Assembly (NCBI RefSeq): GCF_045679555.1
Contig: NC_092091.1
Location: forward strand, 14,655,572 to 14,719,571
Length of the DNA: 64,000 nt
Reading direction: 5' to 3'
Origin: Salvelinus alpinus
Lineage: Eukaryota; Chordata; Actinopteri; Salmoniformes; Salmonidae
Position 1 is the stretch's first letter, and each line of letters starts with the position of its first letter. The translations under genes were made by a program, and so were the position numbers. Shown one piece after another: positions 1 through 11,162 of this stretch. The notes under the pieces are model-generated. The model was not told the DNA's origin, ran no database searches, and worked only from the letters and a program-made list of their open reading frames with translations.

Positions 1-166
1 CAAAACATAGAAAACAAACACATTGTTCAGTAAAAAGGTCCTCAATCAGCAGTCTGAATTGCCCCAGAGGCAACAAAACATCCAATTATAGAAAATGTCA
101 GATTATTCCACAAGTAAGGTGCAAAAAAAATAATACAGTGACTTACCTAACTCTGTAGAGACCAGT

Positions 167-371
167 GGCAGGTACCGTAGTGGTTAGAGTGTTGGCCAGT
201 AACAGAAAGGTTGCTAGTTTGAATCCCCAAGCTGACTAGGTGAAACATCTGTCAATCTACTCTTGAGCAAGGCACTTAACCCTAATTGCTCCGGGGTCAC
301 TGTCAATAAAATCTGTTCCCTGGGCGTGACCCCACTCTCAGGGGGAGTGAGATATTTAAAAATAAATAAAT
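167..371 (+). mobile_element. HpaI-type tRNA-derived SINE
   Basis: The 5' part reads like a tRNA: an A-box-like TAGTGGTTAGAG near 178 and a B-box-like stretch (GTTTGAATCCCC) near 216. The body with TTGAGCAAGGCACTTAACC is the recognisable body of the salmonid HpaI SINE family. It ends in an A/T-rich tail near 371. It is non-coding and non-autonomous, mobilised by LINE machinery. No clear target duplication was found by eye. Confidence 0.85.
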
Positions 372-537
372 TTACATTTCAGACCACACACTTGTACATG
401 TGTGAAACAGGACAAATAGAAGCACCATAAGCACCCCTTATTTGAACTTGTATGACTCAAGGTTATTAATGATCGTTTTTAAGCAAACTCAGTTGTAAGC
501 AAAGTATTACTACAAAATGAGACAGTTTATTGTACTA

Positions 538-1130
538 ATCAAATCAAATATTATTGGTCACATACACATATTTAGCAGATGTTATTGCGGGTGTAGTGAA
601 ATGCTTGTGTTCCTAGCTCCAACATTGCAGTAGTATCTAACAATTCACAGGAATACACACAATTCTAAAAGTAAAAGAATGGATAATTATTTTTTTTTTA
701 ATATTAGATCAAGCAATGTCGGAGTGGCATTGACTAAAATACAGTACAATAGAATACAATATATACATATGAGATGAGTAAAGCAGTGTGTCAACATTAT
801 TTAAACCTTACTTTAAGTGACTCGTGTTCCATTATTCAAGTGGCCAGTGATTCCAAATATATGATTATGTTAGGCTCCCGAGTGGCGCAGCAGTTTAAGG
901 CACTGCATCTCACTGCTAAAATCACTACAGACCCTGGTTTGATTCCAGGCTGACTCACAACTGGCCGTGATTGGGAGTCCCATAGGGCGGCACACAACTG
1001 GCCCAGCGTCGTCCGGGTTTGGCCGGGGTGGGCCATCATTATAAATAAGAATTTGTTCTTAACTGGGCATAACCGGGTGGAAGCTGGCTAGTGATGGCTA
1101 TTTAACAGTCAGATGACCTTAAGATAGATG
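538..1130 (-). mobile_element. LINE 3' end (reverse orientation), split by a SINE
   Basis: The left edge ATCAAATCAAAT is the reverse complement of the TTTGATTTGAT tail that ends the salmonid L2/CR1-like LINEs in this window. The following sequence (tattgcgggtgtag, aatgcttgtgttcc) is shared with 43520-43900. The copy is interrupted by a SINE at 873-1065 and resumes at about 1070 (ACCGGGTGGAAGCTGGCTAG), the same continuation seen without a SINE at 43835-43885. It is 5' truncated and has no coding capacity. Confidence 0.75.
873..1065 (+). mobile_element. tRNA-derived SINE (second salmonid family)
   Basis: It starts GGCTCCCGAGTGGCGCAGC, with an A box (TGGCGCAGCAG) at about 883 and a degenerate B box (GGTTTGATTCCAGG) near 936. 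The body (CTGGCCGTGATTGGGAG, GTCGTCCGGGTTTGGCC) and tail (AATAAGAATTTGTTCTTAACTG) match the copy at 62136-62368. It is inserted into an older reversed LINE tail. Confidence 0.85.
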
Positions 1131-1744
1131 ACTATGTGGCTGACATCTCTTTTTTTAAAACATCTCTTTTAATCTTATCACTCAAATGAGTAGTTTGGTA
1201 GACTAAAAGTGACTAGGAATATGCCGCACATCACCATTTCACAGGAGTGGCATTTGAACGTAAACATAATTTTTCTATCAAAATACTTGTTTGGGCAGAA
1301 ATGCCTTCTGGAACATGAGTCTCTACTTTTATCCAATGTAAAAAAAACACAATTTAAAATTCTGCTACATAAGACTGAATCGAGGCGGTCGGTTACAAGT
1401 GTGCTCACAATGGACCGAAGCCCTACTGACAGAATGAAGGTTTTTGTGTTGGAGAGTCTCATATATCTAAGCCATGGACAAAGTGTCCCCGAGTCATATT
1501 GAAACACTACTCTCTTTCTACTAGAAAAATTGAGAGACAATGGTGCAGAGAATAAACCATCAAAGAGGGACTAGAGACGACTGTCAGGGTGGTAAACACG
1601 ATGACAACCAATTACAGATGACGTTATCAGATAGTGTCTGTGTGTGGTCCATTCACTTTTAAAAGGCACACATCCTCTTGACAACACCACATTGAAGGAC
1701 CAAGGACACAGTTCTCAAGAGAGGGAGCTAGACGAAAGTCGAAG
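1120..1744. other. No gene recognised
   Basis: This stretch holds overlapping short open frames on both strands around 1178-1540. They mirror each other and show no recognisable domain, start context or splice pattern. I treat it as intergenic or old repeat sequence. Confidence 0.5.
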
Positions 1745-2438
1745 CAGTAGCATACTTATCATTAGGCAAATCAGGCAATTGCCTGAGGCCTCACATCATC
1801 AGGGGCCTTGTCTACTTGGAATATTTTCTTTTCACAGAAATTCTCTGTTATCTTGCCTTCCTCCTCTGCCCGAGTCCCTCCACTGCGCGTGAGTAACCTC
1901 CATTTTGCGCATTTTAGCGGTTGTGTCCGTGTCCGGGTGTGACAAATGAAGCAGTTTCTTCAACTAAATGTGGCTCTAGCTTCTGAAAGGTTGGGTCTAT
2001 TAGCTATTATGACCGCATTCCTGAAATCCATGACCCTCAGAAACACATACATGTCTTGCATTTCCCTCTATGATGCACACGAGCTGCGCAGTGCATAAAA
2101 GGGCTGTGACAAAACCGCAATTGAAAACAATGCTTATCTTTTTTATACACACACAATTATTACCTGATGATCGTCCCTGATGTTTTCCCGAACTTTCCAT
2201 TTCCGTTCTTATGCATTTCACTCACTTTTTGATGCAAATAAAAAATATTCATATTCAAGTCATTTGACATGTTTTATTATTAGCCTCATGAACATAGAAA
2301 CTTGGTTGCAGTGTGTATCTGTGCTAGAATTATTAAAAAGGCCCTAAAATGAAGAACAATTTTTGGCATTGGTCGATATTGAAAAGAAAATCAGAGTGGC
2401 CTCTGCCTGGGGCCTCTAAATCACTAAGTCCGCCCCTG
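1745..2438. mobile_element. Probable non-autonomous hAT-like element
   Basis: The right end TAAGTCCGCCCCTG and the left end CAGTAGCATACTTATCATTAGG are imperfect inverted matches to a CAGGGGCGGACTTA-type terminus known from fish hAT elements. Just inside each end lies related sequence mentioning the same bases (GGCAATTGCCTGAGGCC on the left, GCCTCTGCCTGGGGCC on the right). The element is about 0.7 kb with no transposase frame. An exact 8-bp target duplication is not visible, so boundaries are tentative. Confidence 0.45.
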
Positions 2439-2510
2439 GGTGAGAGAGGGATGGACCTTGCTGTGCAGAATTCCTCTCCCTTACCCCGTTTCCATGAAAC
2501 TCTTGGCAGT

Positions 2511-2543
2511 GAGAGAGAGAGCGAGAGAGAGAGAGAGAGAGAG
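2511..2543. repeat. (GA)n microsatellite
   Basis: This is an almost pure GA dinucleotide run of about 33 bp with one GC interruption. Short open frames that cross it on either strand read as RERERE or SLSLSL and are not genes. Confidence 0.9.
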
Positions 2544-4510
2544 GTCTAATCCTAATCCTGCCATTGACAAGGCCTTGGGGAATAGGACTGTTTGTGTCCA
2601 AATCTTTTCCTCCGTTCTCTCCAGCATTTAAGACTCTGATCCTCACAGCAAACATAGCGAGCTATCACAGAGAGCCTTTGCCGTGCTGCCAAGCCTGCAG
2701 ACTGCTTGTGTAAGACAGGAGACAGAGACCTCACCTACACTGTCAGAAAGGGATGATGCGACCTCGGTGACACAACACTGTCTTGGCTGCTAAAACTATT
2801 GGTGGCAAAGGAAGTAAATTGACGGCCGTACAGTATGAGTAAACATCTGAAAGTATTTTGGAACAATCTGAACAAGATCCGTTATTTATCCGAATACCGA
2901 AAACCCAGAGAAAGCATGGGATATGTATGGACAACTTAGATGCACTCTTCCGGGATCTTAAAAACAACATATTAGTAACATATTGTACAAATTGCATAAT
3001 GTGAAATATATCAAACTAAATGGATGATGTAGTACACAAATGGATGATGTAGTACACAAAAAACGGGGACCCGTTTTGTCTCACTACTGGCTGAAATGTA
3101 AAACATGTTTGAGTGCATCTTTAATGAGAGATGGTTACCGTTTTCTATACTTATACATGCTTGCTATTCTATAAACCAGCAAACTGAAAAAAGTGCACCT
3201 GTAGTCACTGTCCTGTCCTATATACAGTTAGCCTAAATTAGCCTTATTTTGGAAACACAGAGTCTCGATTTTACCCATGTGGTAGCGTATCAGGATATTC
3301 AAAAGAAGTCTGTTGTCACTGTGTTATGCTCTGGTTTTCAGGTCATCTATCTTCCAGTATCAACTTGTGTCAAGTCATTTTTACTCCCCATGCCCTAATC
3401 ACCAGCTTGGTTTGTTGTTTTGTTGTGTATGTGTTTTACTCACGCTGTTTGCTCATGCCACTCAGTGGGCTTTCAATTGATTTGAAATCACTCTCCCATG
3501 TCTCATTGCTATTCCTTATGGAAAAACCTTAGACCTGGGATAACTATATTTTAAAATGTGCTTTGTGGAAAGAAGTAATTTTTTGGGCGCAACAAATATT
3601 CCCGTTGGAGGTGACTACAACTATTTGAATACAGATCCAAAAAACGACTACTTTTTTTAACTGTTTGAATACAGATCTGAGAAAGCAACTACTTTAATTA
3701 ATATACAGTATATACACACACACACACATACAGATCTTAGGAAGTGACCACTTTTCAGAAACTACTGGATTTGCTACCTTCAACTAATGGCAGAGCTGTA
3801 TCTGTAACTGCACGTTGCAGATAGAAAGAGAATGAATAGAGCACACACAATGTCCTCCAATATTTCAATCTATCTGACAGTCATATTTGATCTACACAAT
3901 ACTCCTGAACAGGCCCCAGGTGTAGATAATCAAGACAAACCAATCAACCAATGATTTTGTTTAAAGATAAGTCTAAATAAGTTGTGACACTATACAGCAC
4001 AGCAAATACTCCAGAGTAAAAATAATAATAATATTAACACTGCTTAGTGTAAAGCCTTATTCATATATTTCCCAGAGTGCCTTGCCTTTCGGGTAAATTG
4101 TATACTACCCATGACAGTATTTATTAAGGACAGAGACATAAGCGTTGCATTCATCCATTTTTAATCTTATGGACATCACCAACTGAGTTCCTAAGTGAAT
4201 AAGTTACCATTAATTATAATTTTTATTTGACAAAATACCCAAAATATTACATAAGCCTTAGTTTGAGTAACTAGTTTTACCCTGATGCAGGGGCCTGAAA
4301 CTCCCACTTCCCTTTGAACCAAAACCATGTCCATCGTTATCATATTTCCCAGCATGCTCTATTACAGGTTAATTTTTTGAAATGTTTGTTTCAATATCTA
4401 TGTTTGTGCATGTACATTGATCAAGGTTTATTTTAACACAATAATAATTAACACAAACATTTGTCTTATCATAAGTCCATGTCCCAGGCCATTTGCTGTG
4501 TAGATCCATA
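2544..4510. other. Non-coding interval, minor repeats only
   Basis: No gene was recognised. A 20-bp unit (TGGATGATGTAGTACACAAA) is directly repeated twice at 3021-3060. A short (AC)n lies at 3714-3728 between loosely repeated AATACAGATC motifs at about 3629, 3670 and 3729. The rest is AT-rich and frame-poor. Confidence 0.6.
3021..3060. repeat. 20-bp direct tandem duplication
   Basis: Two perfect consecutive copies of a 20-bp unit are present, consistent with replication slippage. No function is implied. Confidence 0.9.
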
Positions 4511-5199
4511 TACCGTGCATTCGGAAAGTATTCAGACCCCTTGACTTTTTCAACATTTTGTTACGTTACAGCCATATTCTAAAATTGATTAAATAAAACA
4601 TTTCCCTCATCAATCTAGACACAATACCATAAACACAAAGTGAAAACAGGTTTTTAGACATTTTTGCAAATCTATTTACATAAGTATTCAGACCCTTTGC
4701 TATGAGACTTGAAATTGAGCTCAGGTGCATCCTGTTTCCATTGATCATCCTTGAGATGTTTCTACAACTTCTGGAAAACTCAATTGATTGGACATGATTT
4801 GGAAAGGCACACATCTGTCTATATAAGGTCCCACAGTGCATGTCAGAGCAAAAACCAAGCACACAGCCAAGACAACAAAGAAGTGGCTTCAGGACAAGTC
4901 TCTGAATGTACTTGAGTGGCCCAGCCAGAGCCTGGACTTGAACCCGATTGAGAGACCTGTGCAGCGACGATCCCCATCCAACCTGACAGAGCTTGAGAGG
5001 ATTGAAAGGAGCTTGAGAGGATCTGCAGAGAAGAATGGGAGAAACTCCCCAAATACAGGTGTGCCAAGCTTGTAGCATCATACCCAAGAAGACTCGAGGC
5101 TGTAATCACTGCCAAAGGTGTTTCAACAAAGTACTTAGTAAATGGTCTGAATACTTATGTAAATGTAACATTTCAGTAATTTTTTTGAAAAACATTTGC
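4511..5199 (+). mobile_element. Tc1-like element, internally and 3' deleted
   Basis: The left terminus (CATTCGGAAAGTATTCAGACCCC) is the typical inverted repeat of a salmonid Tc1 family and follows a TA. The sequence runs through the usual leader, then jumps near 4860 from the leader to the 3' third of the transposase. It ends near 5199 inside the 3' untranslated part, so the right terminus is missing. The N-terminal helix-turn-helix region and first catalytic aspartates are deleted. Confidence 0.85.
4836..5075 (+). pseudogene. Tc1 transposase C-terminal remnant
   Basis: The frame reads [20 protein letters not shown] followed by LNPIE. This is the conserved block of Tc1/mariner transposases that carries the third catalytic acid (the E of DLNPIE). 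Nothing upstream in this frame supplies the DNA-binding domain or the first two aspartates. A local repeat (GGAGCTTGAGAGGAT-type, around 4990-5025) has further disturbed the frame. It is not functional. Confidence 0.85.
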
Positions 5200-5719
5200 A
5201 ACACATATATAACTCCTTTTAACTCCTTATATTTGTTGCCACAAAACTTCCTCCATACGTCCATTCATTTTTGTTACTGGTACCGGGTTACCTTCAGACG
5301 AGTGTCGTGACGCCATCGTGTACGTGAGCCCAAGCTAAACTGAAATGTCACGTATGAAATGTTACAAAAGCACATGTTATCACAAGTGAAATGTCATGCC
5401 TCACTTGCAATTGCATTTAAACACAGTATACTTGTTTAGATGCACTTATGGCACAAACTGTTTAGAAAAAAATCCTGTAATTTTATAGTAAGTTACCAGT
5501 TACTGAGTTGTGGCGAAAATAGTGGAAACAAGTTTTTACGTAATTCTATAGTTGAACTGTATTTTACAGTAAACATACTGTACAACAACAAACTGTATTC
5601 AGGAAGTACACAGAAATTCCAATTCCAATTATTTTCAACACTGGAAAATGTGGAATTGGGTTCATTTTCTAAATTGACTGGAACTTAAATGGAATTGACC
5701 TCAACATTGGTTAGCACAC
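5200..5719. other. Non-coding interval with an old AATTCC-rich repeat
   Basis: No gene is seen. At about 5610-5700 the sequence alternates motifs such as AATTCCAATTCC and GGAATTG, like a common degenerate salmonid repeat. Short frames here lack any recognisable domain. Confidence 0.5.
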
Positions 5720-6260
5720 TTGGGACACAACCACACCTACTGTAGGATTTGAACACAAAAACCTCTGGGATGGCTGTAACTTGAATTTCCCGCTTCACCA
5801 CCAAGTCTATGGCCATGATATCAGCCACAGATTTAGTGGCAAGAATACATTTCTGCATTTTGCTAAAAGTTTACCAGAATAAGGTCAATAATTATGCAAA
5901 TATCTGACAACACCAACTAAAAAGTAGCTGACCTCAGGGACACTTGACAAATCAGATCAAGCGTAAACACGTGATTGCCAACACCCACATAGCTGGTGCA
6001 GATCTGATAGAATCTAGCCCTAAATGTGCATAAATTCTCTCAGGATTTGAACTTGCAACCTTTTAGTCTGGAGTGCACTAATGTCTCAGCAGTGCCACAA
6101 GATGGTTATTTGTTACCAAGAACATACAGTAACACACTCTCACATATAAGAGTATGGTTACGGTACAGTGTTGTTCCCTGGTGTACAAAAAGGTCAAAGG
6201 TGCACATAAGGCGCCTTCAGAGGTACACATAGGAACTCACATGGTACTGGTTGGTACATT
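5720..6260 (-). repeat. Dispersed repeat with tRNA-like modules (reverse copy)
   Basis: In reverse orientation this stretch contains B-box-like sequences (plus-strand GGATTTGAAC at about 5742 and 6042, 300 bp apart). They are separated by a spacer with AGAATACATTTCTGCA. The part at 6010-6260 is an inverted match to 10190-10450, sharing GTGTTGTTCCCTGG-type and ACACACTCTCACA motifs. It looks like an element built of repeated tRNA-like units. Confidence 0.5.
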
Positions 6261-6286
6261 TTAGGGTATATGGGTGGATAATCTAG

Positions 6287-6496
6287 TTACAGGGGTGGGC
6301 AATTCCAGTCCTCAGGGGCTTGATTGGTGTCACAGTTTTGCCCCCAGCCCCAGCTAACACACCTGACTCCAATAATCACCTAATCATGATATTCAGTATA
6401 GAATGCAATTTGATTAATCAGCTGTGTTTGCTAGGGATGGAGAAGAAGTGTGACACCAATCAGGCCCCCGAGGACTGAAGTTGCCCACCCCTGTAA
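6287..6496. mobile_element. MITE with CAGGGGTGGGCAA inverted ends
   Basis: Perfect 16-bp terminal inverted repeats are present: TTACAGGGGTGGGCAA on the left and TTGCCCACCCCTGTAA on the right. The internal ends are related too (TCCTCAGGGGCTTGATTGGTGTCAC against GTGACACCAATCAGGCCCC with small changes). At about 210 bp with no coding frame it is a miniature, probably hAT-derived, element. Target duplication is unclear. Confidence 0.8.
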
Positions 6497-6499
6497 CAG

Positions 6500-7045
6500 T
6501 TTCAACCTTCAGCACAAGATACCTCAGTACTGCCTAACATTAAACTAAAGTTGGTGGTACAAAGTTTTGCCTTGTTTCTATAGAAACACTGAATAATGTA
6601 AATCTAGTATAATGGTCATTTTTTCTACCCAATGTATTCAATGTAATGCTGCGTTTGTAACCATGTGGTTGGTGGGAATTTACCACTTGTGAAGTCGGAA
6701 ATAGCAGTCGGATGCATTCATGTGCTTTGAACTCGTTGAGAAATGCCAATTAGCTAATGGCCAAAAAGCTGCATCAACCATATACAGAACAGCTTGTATT
6801 GGGTTCAAAAAATAGATTGCTTTTTGTTACATTTAATTGCCGAAAAAATGCTGTTAATCAAGGTCATTTCCTTAGGAGGTAAAGTCATAGGTCAGCATGC
6901 GGGAGAAGTCAGAGCTCAGGGATGATAGATGCATTTCCCACTAGTAATTACCAATTACCAAAAGTGGATTTTACTGAGTCGTATGAGGTAAATTCCCATC
7001 TCCCACTTGGTTACAAAATAAGGATTAGATACAAACACTACTGCA
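6500..7045. other. No gene recognised
   Basis: This is AT-rich sequence with only short, unsupported frames, and no repeat termini were identified. Confidence 0.5.
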
Positions 7046-8190
7046 CTTAGAAATGTAGATGGGGGCAATGTGCTGGCAGGGGCTCATTAGCATGATCTAA
7101 AATATGTTGTACTTGTGCCAACCGTAAGTGGAAATGTTGTACCAGAGTAAGTCTTTTTATTATTATATTGATGAAAGTTGACACAGTCAGTTATGCAATA
7201 TTTGTGTGAACTTATGACAATCAGTAACTTCTCTGTTCCTGTGCTTGGCCTCGGGTTCACAGGAAGTTCATGTTTAATTTTCAATAACTTACTTTTAACT
7301 AGTTGCAAGTGGCGTATTGAAACATTTGCCGGAACTTACTGCAGCTAATCTGTCATACTCTTTACCTTATTATGTTGATGAAAGTTGACACAGTCAGTTA
7401 TGCAATATTTGTGTGAACTTATGACAATCAGTAACTTCTCTGTTCCTGTGCTTCTTCTGAAAGAGGAATGGCCTCGGGTTCACAGGAAGTTCATGTTTAA
7501 TTTTCAATAACTTACTTTTAACTAGTTGCAAGTGGCGTATTGAAACATTTGCAGGAACTTACTGCAGCTAATCTGTCGTACTCTTTACCTGATGGTCTGG
7601 TAAATGAGTATTACAATAACAAGTAGAAAAAAATATTAAATTAAAGTCACATGCAATTCTGTCAGCCTTTAACAAAGCTACAGAACTGACAGTATAAAAA
7701 CGTAATATTTAGGAATATTGGATGACATTCCCTCTCATGCGACATCAAAAAGAGCTAGCTTAACACCTCAAATAAGCCACTCCTGCAATATTCTGCAAAT
7801 CAGCAAGTGATGTACTTGTTGTCAACAGAAACATCAGTGAAGGCACAGCAGGATACTGGCAAGGACAGCTAGTGGCAGCAGGTGTCCTGTGGATAGCTGG
7901 TAACATCTTTCCTGTAAGTTATTGTGACTTACACAAAAACTTACTGATAAGTAGTTTCCAGTTAAAGAAAGTACAAATTCATAGTAACTTCTATCAACAA
8001 ATTGCCCTTATTGGAATATGTAGACCATTTTCAGAACCACATCAAAGTCATTGCTCAACTTGTATGTGCCTATCCATCAAACACTTAAATTGCTCCAACA
8101 CTTCGACTGATGGTTGGCACAAATACACATACATTTAACCACACCCCCAAATATGCTAATGAGCCCCAACCAGTACATTGTCCCCACCTA
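7046..8190. repeat. Inverted-arm (fold-back) structure
   Basis: The left arm at about 7055-7140 (GGGGCTCATTAGCAT, TTGTGCCAACC) is an inverted, diverged copy of 8095-8190 (ATGCTAATGAGCCCC, GGTTGGCACAA). The arms are about 90 bp and 0.95 kb apart, enclosing a tandem duplication. This could be a decayed non-autonomous DNA element, but termini and target duplication could not be fixed. Confidence 0.5.
7160..7589. repeat. Tandem duplication, units of 207 and 223 bp
   Basis: Two consecutive, nearly identical units (7160-7366 and 7367-7589) each run from TTGATGAAAGTTGACACAGT to TACTCTTTACC. The second differs by a 16-bp insertion (CTTCTGAAAGAGGAAT) and a few substitutions. Frames over this segment are not gene-like. 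Confidence 0.9.
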
Positions 8191-8289
8191 TATTTGAAAG
8201 CGCAGTGATGATCGTACCTTATCGTCAACATATTGAGTAGAATAATCTCCCATACCTACAAGGTACTGAACATGTGAGGGTTGCCGTGT

Positions 8290-9800
8290 GAGGGTTGTCG
8301 TGTCTCTGACTGATTACATTATATGACAGGCTATTTTATAAAATCGATTACCTAATGTTTGATTGATTAAGTGATTGAATTAAACCATGCAACAATTAAC
8401 TCGTTAATAACTGGGGGAACCACAGAAGAGTGTTTATAGATCTGTTGTCTCTTAATCTTAAAGATCTGAAGATCTTTTATATCAATAGCAGTCAATTATT
8501 AATCGTTACCTTATTCAGTCTCATCTGAACATCGTAAAATTATTGGTTATCTTTACAAACCCTGGCTAACAAGTTGAATCAGCAATACAGAAATTGGCTT
8601 AATTATTTATTTACTAAATACCTATATAATCACACAGAATTACATATACACAGGATGGATCATACATCGATTACTAATCATGTCATAAAATAAAAAGTCC
8701 CTCGCGGACGAAACCGATAAGACGGCTGGTTACCCAAAGAAAGAGGGTTGGGTTTGAATGAAAGAGTGGGAAGACTGAGGGACAAAAGGTCTCTATCGAA
8801 CCTTGAAAAGCTATGCTACCATAAATACAGAATCTTATGCATTCTAATAACCGCACATTTGGAAAAGGAAAATGCAAGATATATATTTACACTGAGCTGC
8901 GCTTCGATAGGTGGATCGAAGATGGAAGACTGGTTTGCCCAGCAGAGATCGCCATTGTCCTTTGCACAATCTTTCTGGTCGTAGTGTTGTAGAGCAGATA
9001 CGTTGAAGTACCCTGTCTTATCATAGGATTGTCTGTCATTTCCTAGGCAACGTACGTTTACAGCCGCAGCTGATAACTTGACATCTAGGATGTATCACTT
9101 CTTTAGTGAATAAGAGTTAAAAGTTCATACCAAGTTTCCATACTCAGCTTGTGCTTTATTCTGGCTGGTCTAGTCAAAAGTAATCCTTCCAGCATGGTGA
9201 TCGTCACCTCCCCGTTGAAACTAGCCCTTTTAAACATATGGACATCAGTCCTCACGTCGTCGGGAGCTAAGGTTGACTTCCGTCAACAGGCTTTTGTATT
9301 GGAGGAGAGAAGAGCTTGTTTCATAGTTCTCAATCAATGTCTGTTCACTTGGGTGTGGCCACTGAGTGAGCGTAGTTTACTTATGAAAACAATTCTCTCA
9401 TTTAGAAGCTAAAATTACATTTAATCTTTTCACAAATAGTTTCATATTTAAACATTTAAACTGCACAACAACTCCATGTGAATCTGCTAACTAGAATGTG
9501 TGGACTTTCCAAGATATAATTTATGTCATCCTATCATCAGATTTAATGTCCCAGACACCAACTGATCTGACATCATATTCTTTAAGTACAAATGGACACA
9601 TCAACTGGTTGGATTACAGAAACACTGTGCCTTTCCCCAACCTTTTGATGTTACCATACTCTCTCTATGTTAACAAAGGGCTTTCCAAGAGTCCATTCTG
9701 AGTGGAGAGAAAAGGGGGAAAGGTATTTATGGGGGTCATAAACCTCACCCAACAGGGCAACATCATGACAGTGTTGTGGAAATTATTACCTAGGGACACT
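8290..9800 (-). mobile_element. 1.5-kb dispersed repeat, LTR-element-like (reverse copy)
   Basis: This block is an inverted, diverged match to 46040-47770 over its whole length. Shared landmarks include the AAATGCAAGATATATATTTAC / GTAAATATTCCTTGCATTTTCC segment, a TTCACTAAAGAAGTGATAC segment and the GTCATAAACCTCACC end. In the forward (46 kb) copy a TATA box is visible. The family could be an LTR retroelement leader or a non-autonomous element. No gag or pol domain is seen, so the class is uncertain. Confidence 0.55.
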
Positions 9801-10189
9801 CAAAGTTAATCATAAATTAATAATTGTGTATTGTCAGTGAGCTGGAGAGGTTCCAACAAACTTAATGCACCATAGTGAACGTCTGTCAGAAGCTCTAATG
9901 GGGCAGTCCCGTTGGTTCCCTTATATACTGAGTTATATTTGCATGATTTAGCTTATTCATCATTCATAATTCATGTTTGCTTCATTCATGTGATGACCAA
10001 TACTGGGTCATGCATGTGACAGTCCAATACCTCATGAGGCTTCTTCTCTCTAAGGTGAGACCTTGAAACTGAGATATCCCTTTCTCTAAACAAGGTTCAG
10101 GGCGTACTGCCAAATTGCAGATACTGATAGTGAAGATTTGTTCAATCAGTCACTTGCATGAACACAGAAATTGGTTTATAGAAAAGCGC

Positions 10190-10910
10190 AAACATAGAAA
10201 TTGTTAGATAAAAAAGCACAAACATAAAAATGTCCATCACATGAGTTTATATGTGTAGCTGTGAAGTGTACCTTTAACCTTTTTTTACTCCAGGGAACAA
10301 CTCTGTGAGAGTGTGTTAATATATATTCCAAGCAACAAGTATGAACCTGTTGGCACAACAGAAACTTTGATGCACTCCAATGTAAGAGGTTGCAAGTTCA
10401 AATCCACAAATAACTAGTGTATACTCTACGTCAAGAGTCCTTGAGCACTGTTAGTTTTACATTGGCGAGGATAATTGTATAAGTGCAGAAATGCATTCTT
10501 GCCAATAAGTCTGTGGCCATATCTCATTTATGCTCACACAGATCTGGAGGTGTAGCTGCACTGTAGCTGGACATTACAGGTTGGTAAAGAGCATGGGGTA
10601 ATTAGTTCAAATCCCATTTAAGACTGAGGCCCAATTTTGTTCACAGTACAACATTTTACAAGATTTTACAGTAATTGAAATCAGAATACAGCAGCATACT
10701 GTCATATTTATAGAAATAACACTTTCAAGTTGATTTATATATTTACATAATTTTTACTGCAACTTCAGACAAAGTGTAGAAATGTATTCTTGGCAATAAA
10801 TATATGGCCATTCTCCATTATGTCCATAGACCTGGTGGCTCAGCAGGAACTCAAGGTAGCTGGCAGGCAAGTGAAGTTCAAATATCAAAAGAGGTTGAGT
10901 CCCAAGTAAT
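10190..10910 (+). repeat. Dispersed repeat with three tRNA-like modules
   Basis: B-box-like sequences recur at about 10392 (AAGTTCAAATCCAC), 10606 (AGTTCAAATCCC) and 10876 (AAGTTCAAATATC). Each follows a tRNA-like arm such as GGTGGCTCAGCAGG (10833) and precedes or follows a spacer resembling AGAAATGCATTCTTGCCAATAA (10480, 10777). Its left part is inverted relative to 6010-6260. A polymeric tRNA-SINE-like repeat is the simplest reading. Confidence 0.5.
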
Positions 10911-10929
10911 CAGTGTATTTTCAGCTCCA

Positions 10930-11162
10930 GGGGACCATGACACAATGTCAAACATGTGTCAAACACATGTAGGGGACCATGACTGTTTGAATTAATGTCA
11001 AATTATGCCTTTAAAGGTTTTCTATTTGACATCTCGGCTTTCACATGTGCTCAAATGTTGTCATGTAATTTCATGGTATCACATGTTGAAATGTTTCATC
11101 CCGATGTTGTAAAAAGTAAATAACTTGAGATCATGTTTTCACATGCTCAAATGTTGTCACAT
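10930..11162. repeat. Degenerate CACATG-rich satellite, left part
   Basis: Motifs such as AACATGTGTCAAACACATG, TCACATGTGCTCAAATG, ATCACATGTTGAAATG and TTCACATGCTCAAATG recur every few tens of bases. The tract stops at the LINE that begins at about 11163 and resumes after it at 13598, so the LINE inserted into the satellite. Confidence 0.7.

Noticed and set aside
1178-1540. Overlapping 120- and 97-codon frames on opposite strands
   Set aside because: They are mutual shadows without recognisable domain or splice context.
4566-5115. Minus-strand frames of 173 and 90 codons
   Set aside because: They lie antisense to a Tc1 remnant whose plus strand carries the real transposase motif; no domain is seen in them.
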